The position numbers and the translations under genes were made by a program. The notes beneath the pieces were generated by a model. That model worked only from the letters and a program-made list of their open reading frames with translations. It made no database searches and had not been told where the DNA came from. A stretch of DNA of 64,000 nt from Halomonas sp. KAO (GTDB taxonomy: Bacteria > Pseudomonadota > Gammaproteobacteria > Pseudomonadales > Halomonadaceae). Shown in pieces: positions 42,854 through 52,678 of this stretch (its first letter is position 1; each line of letters starts with the position of its first letter). The stretch spans positions 1,204 through 65,203 of the forward strand of contig NZ_JADNRL010000019.1 of NCBI RefSeq assembly GCF_015595025.1, given 5' to 3'.

Positions 42854-45448
42854 TCAGGTCTCGCCCAACAACCCCAGGCTCGTGGCCGGGGCCTGGCGGC
42901 GCAGGTTCCGGGAGAGCAGATGCCCGATGGCTCCGATCAGCAGGGCTCCACCCAACGGCAGCACCAGCCATAGCCAGAGATGCAGGCGCGGCGCGAGATC
43001 GAGCCAGGCCAGGTAGAGCGCCGCGGCGGCCAGCTCGGCAAGCAACGCCCCCATCAGACCACTGGCCAGACCGAGGATGGCAAACTCCGCGCCCTGTACC
43101 CGGGAGAGCAGGCGATTGCCGGCACCGAACACCCGCAGCAGGCCACTCTCGTGGGCACGCACCGGAAGGCTGGCGGTCAGCGCCGCGTAGAGCACGCTGA
43201 CGCCGGCCAGCAGCACGAAGACCAGCACCACCTCCACGGCGCGGGTGACCCGGCTCAGCAGGTCTCGCACCTGGGCGAGGATGGCATCGACATTGAGCAG
43301 GGTCACGCCGGGAAAGTCGCGCACCAGCCCACGCTGCACCTCGCGCTCCGCGTCGTCGAGGTGGAAGGCGGTGATATAGCTGTGGCCGAAGCGCTCCAGC
43401 ACCCCGGGTGGGAAGATGACGAAGAAGTTGGGGCGAAAGCTGTCCCAGTCCAGGTCGCGCAGGCTGCTCACCTCGCCGATGATCTCGGCTGCACCGATGG
43501 TAAAGGTCAGGGTGTCACCCAGCCCCAGGCCGAGTCGCTCGGCCAGGCCGTCCTCCACGGAGATCGGCACCCGCTCGGCTTCGGGCGACGTGGCGGACTC
43601 GCTGGCCACCTCGGCATACCAGTCGCCGGGGGCACTCTCTTTCTGCTGATCGAACCAGGTGCCGGCGACCAGGCGATTGCCCTCGGGAAGCGTCTCGCGC
43701 CAGGTGAGATTGAGCTCACGGCGCAGGGCATTGTCGCCGCGCGCCTCGGCGGGCACCGCCTCGCGCGGCGCCATGTCATTGATGGCGGTGATACGCCCGC
43801 GCACCATGGGGTAGAGGGCGCTGCGGGCATCGGCAGCGCCACTGAGGGATGCCTCGAAGGCCTCGCGCTCATGGGGCTGGATATTGATGGCGAAATAGTT
43901 GGGCGTCTCTGCGGGGAGCTGCGCCTCCCAGGTGGAGAGCAGGTCGCCGCGCACCAGGGCGATCATCGCCATGGCGAAGAAGGTGACCGCGAAGGCCAGC
44001 AGCTGGCCGAGGCTCGCGGTGCGTCGGCGTGCCAGCTGGGCGCCGCCCAGCCGCAGCGCCTGGGCCACACCCGCCTCGCGCCCGTTACGCGGCAGGCGGG
44101 CCGCCAGTCGCAACACACCGCCGAGCAGCAGCGACCCCAGCCCCCACAGCACCATCAGCATCACCAGGCCGCCCAGCAGCAGCCCCAGCGCCAGACCCGG
44201 ATCGCCGGAGTAGAGCCACAGCAGCCCACCGAAGACGCCGCTGGCCACCGCCACCACCAGCCACGCCGAGGCGGGCAGCGGATCGAGCTCGCGGCGCAGC
44301 ACCTTGAGGGCGCTGACCCTCTTGAGTCGCAGCAGGGTGGGGCCGGCGAAGCCCACCAGCACCGACAAGGCAGTAAATACCCCGAGCCATAGTGGCAGCA
44401 TGCCCGGGGGCGGCAGTTCCAGGGGGAGGAAGGCGGTGAGCAGCGCCAGCAGCGCCGCCTGACTGGCCAGGCCCAGCAGGGCTCCTAGCACCGAGGCCGC
44501 CAGCGCCAGCCACAGCAGTTGCAGGCCGAACAGGCGGCTCAGCTCGCCCTGGGTGGCACCGAAGCAGCGCAGCAGCGCGGCGGTATCCAGGTGGCGATCG
44601 ACATAGCGTCGGGTCGACATCGCTACCGCCACCCCGGCCAGCAGCACGGCGGCGAGCCCGGCCAGGCTCAGGTAGCGCTCGGCCCGCTCCAGGGCACTGC
44701 CGAGCCCGGGACGGTCGCGACGCACATCGCGGACCTCGACGCCGTCGCGGCGCAGCCGCTCCAGCAGCGGCGCCAGGTCGTCGAGGATAGCCGGCGGCCC
44801 CGCACCGAGCAGCTCGAACGCCACCCGCGAGCCATCCTGGACCAGCTCGGTGGCCTCCATGTCGTCACGATGCATCATCAGCCGCGGGTTGAAGCTGCCG
44901 AATCCCGCGGACTGATCCGGCTCGCGCTCCACCACTCCACCGACGGTCAGCTCACTCTCGCCCAGGCGCACGCGGTCGCCGATCTCGGCCTCGAGCAGCA
45001 ATGCCAGGCGGGGAGCCAGCCACACCTCACCCGGAGACGGGCCGTGAGCCACCACCTCGACACCCTCCCCCTGGTCGACATGTACCCCGCCATAGAGCGG
45101 ATAGCGATCATCCACCACCTTGAGGCTGGCGGGCTGGAAGGCGTCAGCCAGGCTGACCATGGAGACCATGTCCACCTGGTCGCTGAGCACCAGGCCCGCC
45201 TCCTCCAGGGTGGCGCGCAACTCGGCATCGAAGGGGTGCCCCTGTTCCAGCACCAGGTCACCGCCCAGCAGCTGGCTCGCCTGACGGGTCAGGCCGCGGT
45301 CCAACCGGTCGAGGAAGAAGCCGATCATGGTGGAGGCGGCCACCGCCAGGGCCAGGGCGACGAACAGCGCACGCACATCCGCGGCGCGCAGGTCGCGGAC
45401 GAGCCCCCGGGCCGAGAAACGTGCCAGGCGCAGAATGGAGAGACTCAT
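42854..45448 (-). CDS. ABC transporter permease, YbbP/FtsX family
   Basis: An 864-residue permease with an N-terminal helix, a large periplasmic domain, three helices, a second periplasmic domain (about 520-690) and a final three-helix FtsX domain. YbbP is the partner of YbbA. It overlaps the ATPase gene by 4 bp. Such complexes lack a known substrate; links to lipoproteins, peptide export or the neighbouring TesA have been proposed. Confidence 0.9.
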   Translation of the reverse strand: MSLSILRLARFSARGLVRDLRAADVRALFVALALAVAASTMIGFFLDRLDRGLTRQASQLLGGDLVLEQGHPFDAELRATLEEAGLVLSDQVDMVSMVSLADAFQPASLKVVDDRYPLYGGVHVDQGEGVEVVAHGPSPGEVWLAPRLALLLEAEIGDRVRLGESELTVGGVVEREPDQSAGFGSFNPRLMMHRDDMEATELVQDGSRVAFELLGAGPPAILDDLAPLLERLRRDGVEVRDVRRDRPGLGSALERAERYLSLAGLAAVLLAGVAVAMSTRRYVDRHLDTAALLRCFGATQGELSRLFGLQLLWLALAASVLGALLGLASQAALLALLTAFLPLELPPPGMLPLWLGVFTALSVLVGFAGPTLLRLKRVSALKVLRRELDPLPASAWLVVAVASGVFGGLLWLYSGDPGLALGLLLGGLVMLMVLWGLGSLLLGGVLRLAARLPRNGREAGVAQALRLGGAQLARRRTASLGQLLAFAVTFFAMAMIALVRGDLLSTWEAQLPAETPNYFAINIQPHEREAFEASLSGAADARSALYPMVRGRITAINDMAPREAVPAEARGDNALRRELNLTWRETLPEGNRLVAGTWFDQQKESAPGDWYAEVASESATSPEAERVPISVEDGLAERLGLGLGDTLTFTIGAAEIIGEVSSLRDLDWDSFRPNFFVIFPPGVLERFGHSYITAFHLDDAEREVQRGLVRDFPGVTLLNVDAILAQVRDLLSRVTRAVEVVLVFVLLAGVSVLYAALTASLPVRAHESGLLRVFGAGNRLLSRVQGAEFAILGLASGLMGALLAELAAAALYLAWLDLAPRLHLWLWLVLPLGGALLIGAIGHLLSRNLRRQAPATSLGLLGET

Positions 45449-46137
45449 GCGCCCACCTCGTCGAGCGCCATCTCCTCCAGGCGGCCGTGATCGAGACGCA
45501 GGCAGCGGTCACAGCGCCGTGCCAGGGCATGGTCGTGGGTCACCAGCACCAGGGTGGTGCCGGCCTCGCGGTTGAGCGAGAACAGGGCATCGATGATGCG
45601 CTCGCCGGTCGCGGGGTCGAGGTTGCCGGTGGGCTCATCGGCAAACACCAGCTCGGCACCGGTGACGAAGGCGCGCGCCAGGGCCACGCGCTGCTGCTCG
45701 CCGCCGGAGAGCTGCTTGGGCAGATGGTCGAGGCGCTCGCCGAGTCCCACCCGCGCCAGCCACTCCCTGGCTCGCTGCTCGCTGTCCGTGCGGGGCGAGA
45801 GCTCCAGTGGCAACAGCACGTTCTCCAGGGCGGTCAGGGTCGGCAGCAGCTGAAAGTTCTGGAACACGAAGCCGACACGACCGGCCCGCAGCCGCGCCCG
45901 ACCATCCTCGTCGAGGTCGGCGAGCCGCTGGCCGAACATCGCAAGCTCACCGCCAGTCGGCAGATCGAGCCCGGCCAGCAGTCCCAGCAGGGTCGACTTT
46001 CCGGCACCGCTCTGGCCGAGAATCGCCACCGTCTCGCCGGGGAACACCGAGATGGCCAGGTCACTCAGAATGGTGAGCCGGCGCTCGCCGCTTCTTACCT
46101 GCTTGATCAGATGCTCGGCGTGTAGAATCGGTGTCAT
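45445..46137 (-). CDS. ybbA: ABC transporter ATP-binding protein YbbA
   Basis: A 230-residue ATPase with Walker A GQSGAGKSTLL, Q-loop FVFQNFQLLP, signature LSGGEQQRVALARA, Walker B LVFADEPTGNLD and the H-loop VTHDH. It belongs to the LolD/MacB-type group. The ATG at 46137 faces the tesA start only 22 bp away, so promoters of both genes must extend into the opposite coding sequence. The longer frame to 46266 covers tesA. Confidence 0.92.
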   Translation of the reverse strand: MTPILHAEHLIKQVRSGERRLTILSDLAISVFPGETVAILGQSGAGKSTLLGLLAGLDLPTGGELAMFGQRLADLDEDGRARLRAGRVGFVFQNFQLLPTLTALENVLLPLELSPRTDSEQRAREWLARVGLGERLDHLPKQLSGGEQQRVALARAFVTGAELVFADEPTGNLDPATGERIIDALFSLNREAGTTLVLVTHDHALARRCDRCLRLDHGRLEEMALDEVGA

Positions 46138-46159
46138 ATCCGTGCGAGAGGTTGCGTTC

Positions 46160-46822
46160 ATGATGAAGGAATTCCCTGAAGTTGCACTGCGCCATTTCAC
46201 CACCTGGCTGCTGGCGCTGATCCTGTCGATAGGTGTCGCTTCGGCCCAGGCCAACGATCGCACCACCCTGCTGGTGATGGGCGACAGCCTCAGCGCGGCC
46301 TACGGCATCGAGGCCGACAGGGGCTGGGTCAGCCTGCTGCAGGCGAGGCTGGAGGACAAGGCGCGGGTGATCAACGCCAGCATCAGCGGCGAGACCTCAA
46401 GCGGCGGGGCGAGCCGCCTACCCGAGCTTCTCGGACAGCATGACCCCGACATCGTTCTTCTCGAACTGGGCGGCAACGACGGCCTGCGCGGCCTGCCTCC
46501 CGGCCAGTTCGAGGCCAACATGCGACGCATGATCGAGGCGAGCCACGCGACCAATGCCGAGGTGCTGCTGCTGGGTATCGATATTCCCCCCAACTATGGT
46601 CGGGCCTATCGTGACGCCTTCACCGGGGTCTACCGCCGCCTTGCCGACGACTTCGAGCTGCCGCTGGTCCCCTTCCTGCTCGAGGGCGTGGCCCTGGATG
46701 ACAGCCTGATGCAGGACGACGGCATCCACCCCACCGCCGCCGGCCAACCCATCATTCTGGAAAATGTCTGGCCCCAATTGAAGGCACTGCTGGAGTTTGA
46801 TCTGGACCTGGTATCAGACTAA
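46160..46822 (+). CDS. tesA: Arylesterase/acyl-CoA thioesterase I (TesA), SGNH hydrolase
   Basis: A 220-residue periplasmic enzyme with signal peptide (cleavage near AQA/ND) and the SGNH blocks GDSLSAAYG (Ser), ISGETSSGG, LLELGGNDGLRG (Asn) and DGIHPTAAGQ (Asp/His). It hydrolyses acyl thioesters and esters. The ATG at 46160 follows GAGAGG. The tesA-ybbAP divergent arrangement is conserved in gammaproteobacteria. Confidence 0.94.
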   Translation: MMKEFPEVALRHFTTWLLALILSIGVASAQANDRTTLLVMGDSLSAAYGIEADRGWVSLLQARLEDKARVINASISGETSSGGASRLPELLGQHDPDIVLLELGGNDGLRGLPPGQFEANMRRMIEASHATNAEVLLLGIDIPPNYGRAYRDAFTGVYRRLADDFELPLVPFLLEGVALDDSLMQDDGIHPTAAGQPIILENVWPQLKALLEFDLDLVSD

Positions 46823-46879
46823 ACCTTAACTCACCTGCTGCCGGTATAGTGGACACAATCCCGCTACTGGACCCTATTC

Positions 46880-47581
46880 ATGCCACCGCCGCATTCACCA
46901 TCACGCTACTCGCGTCGCGGCCTGCTCGGCGGTGGCCTGATCCTGTTGACGACGCTGTGTATCGGCGGCTGGCCGGGGCCAGTCGAGGCAAGCTTCAGGC
47001 CCGACCAGCTGCGCCTGGTGATGCGCAACCGCTATGGCGACCGGGGCAGCACGATGCTGGAGGAGTGGTTCGCGCTGCTCGAGCGACTGGCCAGCCAACC
47101 CTTGCAGACGCAGCTTCGCGACACCAACGACTTCTTCAATCGCCGCATTCGCTGGCTGGATGATATCGATATCTGGGGTCAGGAAGATTACTGGGCCACG
47201 CCGCTGGAGACCATGGGCAAGGCCCAGGGCGACTGCGAGGATTTCTCCATCGCCAAATACATCACCCTGAAGCGCCTCGGCGTGCCGAATCAGCAGCTGC
47301 GCATGATCTATGTTCGGGCGCGCATCGGGCGCAGACAGGCGACCCAGGCGCATATGGTGCTGGGATATTACGAGACCCCCGCCAGCGAGCCACTGGTCCT
47401 CGACAACCTGGTGACCACGATCACCCCCGCCGCCCAGCGGACCGATCTGGACCCCGTGTTCAGCTTCAATAGCGATGGGTTATGGGCCGTCGGCTCGACG
47501 CAGTCACGCGCCAACCCCTTACAGCGCCTGTCGCGGTGGAGCAGGGCACTGTCACGGATGCAGGAGCAGGGCTTCCTATGA
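46880..47581 (+). CDS. lapG: LapG-type periplasmic cysteine protease
   Basis: A 233-residue transglutaminase-like protease. A signal segment (LLGGGLILLTTLCIGGWP) is followed by the catalytic Cys in KAQGDCEDFSIAKY, His in QAHMVLGYY and Asp in LVLDNL. LapG clips a large repeat adhesin from the surface when c-di-GMP is low and is restrained by LapD. The lapD gene lies 67 bp downstream. No LapA-like adhesin is seen in this window. Confidence 0.92.
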   Translation: MPPPHSPSRYSRRGLLGGGLILLTTLCIGGWPGPVEASFRPDQLRLVMRNRYGDRGSTMLEEWFALLERLASQPLQTQLRDTNDFFNRRIRWLDDIDIWGQEDYWATPLETMGKAQGDCEDFSIAKYITLKRLGVPNQQLRMIYVRARIGRRQATQAHMVLGYYETPASEPLVLDNLVTTITPAAQRTDLDPVFSFNSDGLWAVGSTQSRANPLQRLSRWSRALSRMQEQGFL

Positions 47582-47648
47582 CTTCACCCCTGACAACGAC
47601 ACCAACCACCGTGGTTACACCACGAAACCTCGCAGAGGAGTGGCCGCC

Positions 47649-49550
47649 ATGTCGCTGATAAAACAACTGTGGATCACGGTTCTGGTGATCCTGCTACTGC
47701 CCCTGGGTGGCAGCCTGGCGGTCGGGCTGTCGGCGCTGAGGAATTACACCGAGCAGGAAATTCGGGTCAAGAACATCGACAACGTCAATGCCCTGGCGCT
47801 CTCCATGAGTCAGCTTGACAAGGATTCGGTCATTATCGAACTGCTGATGGCCGCTCAGTTCGACACCGGCCACTACCAGCTGATCGAGTTGCACGCCCCC
47901 GATGGCGAGCTGCTGGCCCGGCGCGAGGCCGCTGCCCCTGTCGATAACGTGCCTGGCTGGTTCGTCGATCTGGTACGTTTCGATGTGCCGCCAAGCCAGG
48001 CGGTGATCCAGAACGGCTGGCAGCAATACGGCACCCTGACCCTACAGAGCCAGCATAGCTTCGCCTACCAATCCCTGTGGCACGGCGCCATTCGGTTGGT
48101 CGCCTGGTTCGGCCTGGCCGCCCTGATCGGTCTGCTGCTCGCCGGCTGGATCGTGCGGACCATTCGAAAGCCACTCAAGGCCGTGATTGCCCAGGCCCGG
48201 GATATCGGCGCCCGGCGTTTTACGACCAGCCCCGAGCCGCAGACTCGCGAGCTGCGCCAGGTGGTTCAGGCCATGAACCAGCTCTCCGACTCCGTAAGAG
48301 AGATGCTGCATAACGAGAGCGAGAAGCTCGACAAGCTGCGACGCCGACTACAGCAGGATAAAGCGACCGGCGCTCTGGGGCGTGATGCCTTCATGACCCA
48401 GCTGACTACGCACCTCGAAAGCGAAGATGAACGCGCCAGCGGCTGCCTGGTGCTGGTGCGTCTGAACCGACTTACCGACGTCAACCAGCGCCTGGGGCGA
48501 GCGCCAACCAATAAGCTGCTCAAGAGCCTGAGCCAGAGTCTTCACCGGGTCGCCCGGACCCAGGGCGGTGGCATCGTGGGCCGCCTGAATAGTGGCGACT
48601 TTGCCCTGCTGATTCCCGGTTGCGAGGATGACGGTTCACTGGCCGAGGCACTCAGCGCCGAGCTGGAAGCCCTGCGGGTCGGCGAGAGCGAGGCGAGCCT
48701 GGGGCTGCTCTCGGCCCTCTGCCACTATGCACCGGGAGATACCATCAGTAGGCTCATGGCCGGCCTGGATGGTGCCCTGGCCGCCGCCGAAACCCAGGGT
48801 GATCTGGGCCAGCAGTGGGTCGAGAGCCAGCGTAGCGACCTGCTCTATACCAACCGCGCCGACTGGCGGAGCGCCCTGGAGCGGGCCGTCGCCCAGGGGC
48901 CCCGACTGGCCAGCTTCCCGGTGGTCGATGCAGGGGGCAGCCTACTGCATCATGAAGGCCCCTGCTTTCTTTATCTCGAGGGGGAGTGGCGTGCGGCGGG
49001 CACCTTCATGCCCTGGGTATCGCGGCTGGAGCTCACTACGTCACTCGACCTGGCGGTTGCCAAGGCCGCCATCGATACCATCAGCCGCGACCAGGTACCC
49101 CTGGGTATCACTCTCTCGCCCGCCTCGATTCGCGATGCGGACTTCCTGACCCGCCTGACGGAGCTGTTCAAGGGACACCCCGAGCAGGCCCGGTTGCTGT
49201 GGCTGGAACTGCCGAAGTCCGCCGCCCTGCGTGAACCGGAGCAGTTCCGCCTGCTATGCAGAGTCCTCGAGCCCCTGGTCTGTCGTATTGGTCTGAAACA
49301 GGTGGGCAGCGAGTTCTCCCGCCTGGCCGAGCTGCAGGGCAGTGGCCTCTCCTTCCTGAAGTTCGATCGCAGCCTGGTTCAGGGCATCGAGGCGAGCCCG
49401 GAGCAGCAGACGGTCCTCCTCGGCATGGCGACCCTCTGTCGCGCCCTGGGCGTGCTGACCATTGCCGAGGGGGTTGCCAGCGACATCGAGAGACAAACGG
49501 TATTCGATCTCGGCCTGGATGGCGTTACCGGCCCAGGCGTTCGCTTGTAG
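47649..49550 (+). CDS. lapD: LapD-type c-di-GMP receptor
   Basis: A 633-residue membrane protein: helix 1, a LapD/MoxY periplasmic domain (about 30-145), helix 2 (about 150-170), HAMP, a GGDEF-like domain without an intact signature (RLNSGDFALL in place of GGDEF) and a degenerate EAL domain ending FDLGLDGVTGPGV. It binds c-di-GMP inside and sequesters LapG outside. The start at 47649 follows AGAGGAG; the longer frame overlaps lapG. It operates with lapG as one operon. Confidence 0.92.
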   Translation: MSLIKQLWITVLVILLLPLGGSLAVGLSALRNYTEQEIRVKNIDNVNALALSMSQLDKDSVIIELLMAAQFDTGHYQLIELHAPDGELLARREAAAPVDNVPGWFVDLVRFDVPPSQAVIQNGWQQYGTLTLQSQHSFAYQSLWHGAIRLVAWFGLAALIGLLLAGWIVRTIRKPLKAVIAQARDIGARRFTTSPEPQTRELRQVVQAMNQLSDSVREMLHNESEKLDKLRRRLQQDKATGALGRDAFMTQLTTHLESEDERASGCLVLVRLNRLTDVNQRLGRAPTNKLLKSLSQSLHRVARTQGGGIVGRLNSGDFALLIPGCEDDGSLAEALSAELEALRVGESEASLGLLSALCHYAPGDTISRLMAGLDGALAAAETQGDLGQQWVESQRSDLLYTNRADWRSALERAVAQGPRLASFPVVDAGGSLLHHEGPCFLYLEGEWRAAGTFMPWVSRLELTTSLDLAVAKAAIDTISRDQVPLGITLSPASIRDADFLTRLTELFKGHPEQARLLWLELPKSAALREPEQFRLLCRVLEPLVCRIGLKQVGSEFSRLAELQGSGLSFLKFDRSLVQGIEASPEQQTVLLGMATLCRALGVLTIAEGVASDIERQTVFDLGLDGVTGPGVRL

Positions 49551-49639
49551 TACCGCCGAGAGCACTCATGAAGGCTCACCCACAGCCAACGCTTCCGGTT
49601 CGACTCGCGCGACTCAATGGCCTCGTCGCAGCACCTGAC

Positions 49640-50512
49640 TCAGGGTGCCTTCTGCCACTGCTGCAGCCCGAGTCCACCGAGGATCAGTACCAGACCGACC
49701 AGGGTGGAGGGCAGAATCGGCTCGCCCACCACCAGGTAGAGCAGCAGCAGTGACACCGGTGGCGAGAGGAAGATCAGGTTGGAGACCTTGGCCGTACGCG
49801 ACACGCCGTGCACGGCAAGCTGCCACAGCACGAAGGCGATGCCCATCTCGAACAGCCCCACATAGACCCCGGCCCCCAGCGCCGGCCAGCCGTGCCACTC
49901 GATACCGGGGCCAGCGATCAGCAGCAGCGTCAACACCGGCACCCCGACACTGAAGTTCTGCCACTGGGCCACCAGCGGCGGCCGATGGTCACGGGCGTTG
50001 AGGAGCCAGTAGAGCGCCCAGATCAACGTCGAGGCCAGCGCCATTCCCACCCCGAGCGGATCGGCGAAGGCCACGTCGAATACCGCACCACGGGTGGCGA
50101 TCACCCACACCCCGGCGTAGGCAACAAGGCCCGCCAGCACATCGATACGCGTCAGCCACTGGCCGAGGAGTGGTACCGCCAGGAACGCCATGGCCAGCGC
50201 CCAGGTATAGTTGAGCGCCATGGCCTCCTGGCCCGGCAGGCGGTCATAGGCGCCGAACAGCACCAGGTAGTAGGCCACCGGGTTCATCAGCCCGGCCCAG
50301 GCGGCGGTGCGCCAACCCCGGCGCAGCGCCTGGCCCAGCAATCCCTGGCGCGCCACCAGGATGCCGATCAGCACCCAGGAGACCAGCGAGGCGAGCCACA
50401 TCAACGCCAGTGGCGACATGTAACCCAGCGCCACCTTGAAGGCGGTGGCCACGGTGGACCACAGCGCCACCGCGCCAAGGCCGTAGAGCATGGCCTGACC
50501 GTCGCGGGTCAT
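49640..50512 (-). CDS. EamA/DMT-family transporter
   Basis: A 290-residue inner-membrane protein with ten helices in two EamA repeats (LYGLGAVALWSTVATAFKVAL and, in the second half, SNLIFLSPPVSLLLLYLVVGEPI). DMT exporters handle amino acids or metabolites; the substrate is unknown. It converges with lapD and diverges from an MFS gene. The start at 50512 is chosen as the nearest family-like ATG; the frame runs to 50584. Confidence 0.85.
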   Translation of the reverse strand: MTRDGQAMLYGLGAVALWSTVATAFKVALGYMSPLALMWLASLVSWVLIGILVARQGLLGQALRRGWRTAAWAGLMNPVAYYLVLFGAYDRLPGQEAMALNYTWALAMAFLAVPLLGQWLTRIDVLAGLVAYAGVWVIATRGAVFDVAFADPLGVGMALASTLIWALYWLLNARDHRPPLVAQWQNFSVGVPVLTLLLIAGPGIEWHGWPALGAGVYVGLFEMGIAFVLWQLAVHGVSRTAKVSNLIFLSPPVSLLLLYLVVGEPILPSTLVGLVLILGGLGLQQWQKAP

Positions 50513-50615
50513 GATGTCACCCGCGTGGATGTAACACAGTCGAAGAATCTGATAGATGACACGGCGGCCTCCCTGTCGCGACAATGGGGCCCCATCCTAC
50601 CAGCGAGGAGCCCCC

Positions 50616-51929
50616 ATGGCCGCACCCGATATCAGCCAGCATCGTCTCTACGAATGGCTGACCGGCGACGATGACAGCCGGATGTGCAAGGACATCCCCG
50701 ATGAGGCTTGCGACGAGCAGCCGCGCAGCTTCTTCCTGCATCTGATCGCCTCGCTGGGCAACAAGCTGGCCGACGAGCTGTCCAGCGCACGGCTGGTGCT
50801 GCCCTGGCTGCTGGGGGTGATCGGGGCCCCCCTCTGGATGATCGGCCTGCTGGTGCCGATCCGCGAATCCGGCGCCCTGCTGCCACAGCTGTTCGTGGCC
50901 GGCTTCATCCGCCTCAAGCCCCAGCGCAAGTGGGTATGGGTGGCCGGAGGGCTGCTCCAGGCGGCGGCCGCCGCAATACTCGCCCTGCTGGCGCTATTCG
51001 GCTCCGGCGGCGTCGGCGGCAGCCTGGTGCTTGCCACCCTGGTGGCGCTCTCGCTGGCCCGGGGACTCTCCTCCATCGCTACCAAGGATGTGCTGGGCAA
51101 GACCATCGCCAAGCAGCGCCGCGGCAATCTGATGGGGTGGAGCGGCAGCGTGGCGGGCGCCGTGACCCTGGCCGCCGGTGGCGTATTGATGCTCTTCGAG
51201 GACCGCCAGGGAGAGGTCGCCCTGGCCGTGCTGCTCGGGGTGGCGGCGCTGGGCTGGGCGCTGAATGCCCTGTGTGCGGCGCGTATCCATGAGGCACCCG
51301 GCGCCGTGGAGGGCGGCGAGAATGCCTGGGACAGCATCAAGCTGGGCCTGCGCCTGCTGCGTGAGGACCGCGCCTTCCTGCACTTCAATATCTCCCGCAC
51401 CCTGCTCCTGGCCAGCGCCCTGGCGCTACCCTGGGTAGCACTGCTCGGCCAGCAGCAGAGCGGCACCGAGCTGGGGGGCCTGGGGGTGCTGATCGTGGTG
51501 TCGGGACTCGCCGGCATGCTGGCAAGCCCGGTGTGGGGGAAGCGTGCCGATGCCTCGAGCCGACGGGTGATGCGCGATGCCGGCCTGGGGGCGGCGGCCT
51601 GCTGTCTGCTCGGCGCCGCCTTCGCCTGGCTGCCGGGCGGCTGGACCCAGACGGTATGGCCCTATGCACTGGTCTATGCGCTGCTGGTGGTCGTACACGC
51701 CGGGGTGCGGCTGGGGCGCAAGACCTATGTGGTCGACATGGCCAGCGGCGACAACCGCGCCCTCTACGTGGCGCTCTCCAATACCATTACCGGGGTGCTG
51801 CTGCTGGCGGTGGGCGGTGCGGTCGGCGCCCTCGGCCAGTGGCTGGGCAGCCCGACCCTGCTGGTGATACTCGCCGGCATGGCGCTGGCCGCCGCCGCCA
51901 GCGCCAGCCGGCTGCCCGAGGTAGAGTAG
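50616..51929 (+). CDS. MFS transporter
   Basis: A 437-residue protein with about twelve helices after a hydrophilic N-terminus of about 55 residues (DDDSRMCKDIPDEACDEQPRSFFLHL). It resembles uncharacterised MFS members that retain an A-loop-like KRADASSRR. The ATG at 50616 follows GAGGAG. The substrate is not evident. Confidence 0.85.
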   Translation: MAAPDISQHRLYEWLTGDDDSRMCKDIPDEACDEQPRSFFLHLIASLGNKLADELSSARLVLPWLLGVIGAPLWMIGLLVPIRESGALLPQLFVAGFIRLKPQRKWVWVAGGLLQAAAAAILALLALFGSGGVGGSLVLATLVALSLARGLSSIATKDVLGKTIAKQRRGNLMGWSGSVAGAVTLAAGGVLMLFEDRQGEVALAVLLGVAALGWALNALCAARIHEAPGAVEGGENAWDSIKLGLRLLREDRAFLHFNISRTLLLASALALPWVALLGQQQSGTELGGLGVLIVVSGLAGMLASPVWGKRADASSRRVMRDAGLGAAACCLLGAAFAWLPGGWTQTVWPYALVYALLVVVHAGVRLGRKTYVVDMASGDNRALYVALSNTITGVLLLAVGGAVGALGQWLGSPTLLVILAGMALAAAASASRLPEVE

Positions 51930-52046
51930 CGGTGGTGCGTTGCAATCACCATGACCTCTGGCCATGATAACTGGCAGGCTTGACTCCATAATGCATGTCG
52001 TCACCCCCAGGCGGCCAGGACAGGATTCGCGACAGGAACGCCCAAT

Positions 52047-52481
52047 ATGAAACGATCTCCACTGATCAGCCCGGACCTGCTCGAGCGCATCGTCGACGCC
52101 TCCGATGATGGCATCGTGGTCGCCGAGCAGGAGGGCGACGATACCATCCTGATCTATATCAACCAGGGCTTCGAGCGCCTGACCGGCTACAGTGCCGACG
52201 AGATCCTCTATCAGGACTGTCGGTTCCTGCAGAACGATGATCGTGACCAGGAGGGGCTTGTCACCATTCGCAAGGCACTGGGCGAGGGACGCCCCTGCCG
52301 AACGATACTGCGCAACTATCGCAAGGACGGCACCCTGTTCTGGAATGAGCTCTCGATCACGCCGGTCCACGACGAAGACGACAATCTCACCTACTACATC
52401 GGGGTACAGAAGGACGTCACCGAGCGTGTCGAGGCCCAGCAGGAGCTGGAGCGCGTCAAGGCCGAGCACGGCCTGGATTGA
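52047..52481 (+). CDS. Short LOV-domain blue-light receptor (PpSB1-LOV-like)
   Basis: A 144-residue protein made of one PAS/LOV domain and a short C-terminal helix. It has YQDCRFLQNDDRDQ, where Cys58 corresponds to the photo-reactive flavin-binding Cys (canonical GxNCRFLQ; here Asp replaces Asn), plus LRNYRKDGTLFWNELSITPV and YYIGVQKDVTERV. Sequence and length are very like PpSB1-LOV of Pseudomonas putida, a dimeric sensor of FMN and blue light. It lacks an effector domain, so it probably signals by dimer contacts. It is a monocistronic gene with no obvious partner. Confidence 0.9.
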   Translation: MKRSPLISPDLLERIVDASDDGIVVAEQEGDDTILIYINQGFERLTGYSADEILYQDCRFLQNDDRDQEGLVTIRKALGEGRPCRTILRNYRKDGTLFWNELSITPVHDEDDNLTYYIGVQKDVTERVEAQQELERVKAEHGLD

Positions 52482-52678
52482 CCACCGACAACGATATCGG
52501 GCCCAGGGGGTTGCACTTCTCGCCTTTTGGCACTATATAGCGCCCAGGCAACCATGTTGTGACCGAGTGTTGTGACCGAGTTGTCCGGGCGCTTCGGATT
52601 CCACGCACGCACAGGGGAAGAGAAGCGATATGTGATCGGTCGGCACGGGTCGACCACTGGCCATGGGAGGAACGCCAC

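Noticed and set aside
42980..44392. 470-residue plus-strand open frame opposite the YbbP gene
   Set aside because: It is Gln/His/Gly-rich low complexity opposite a clear permease.
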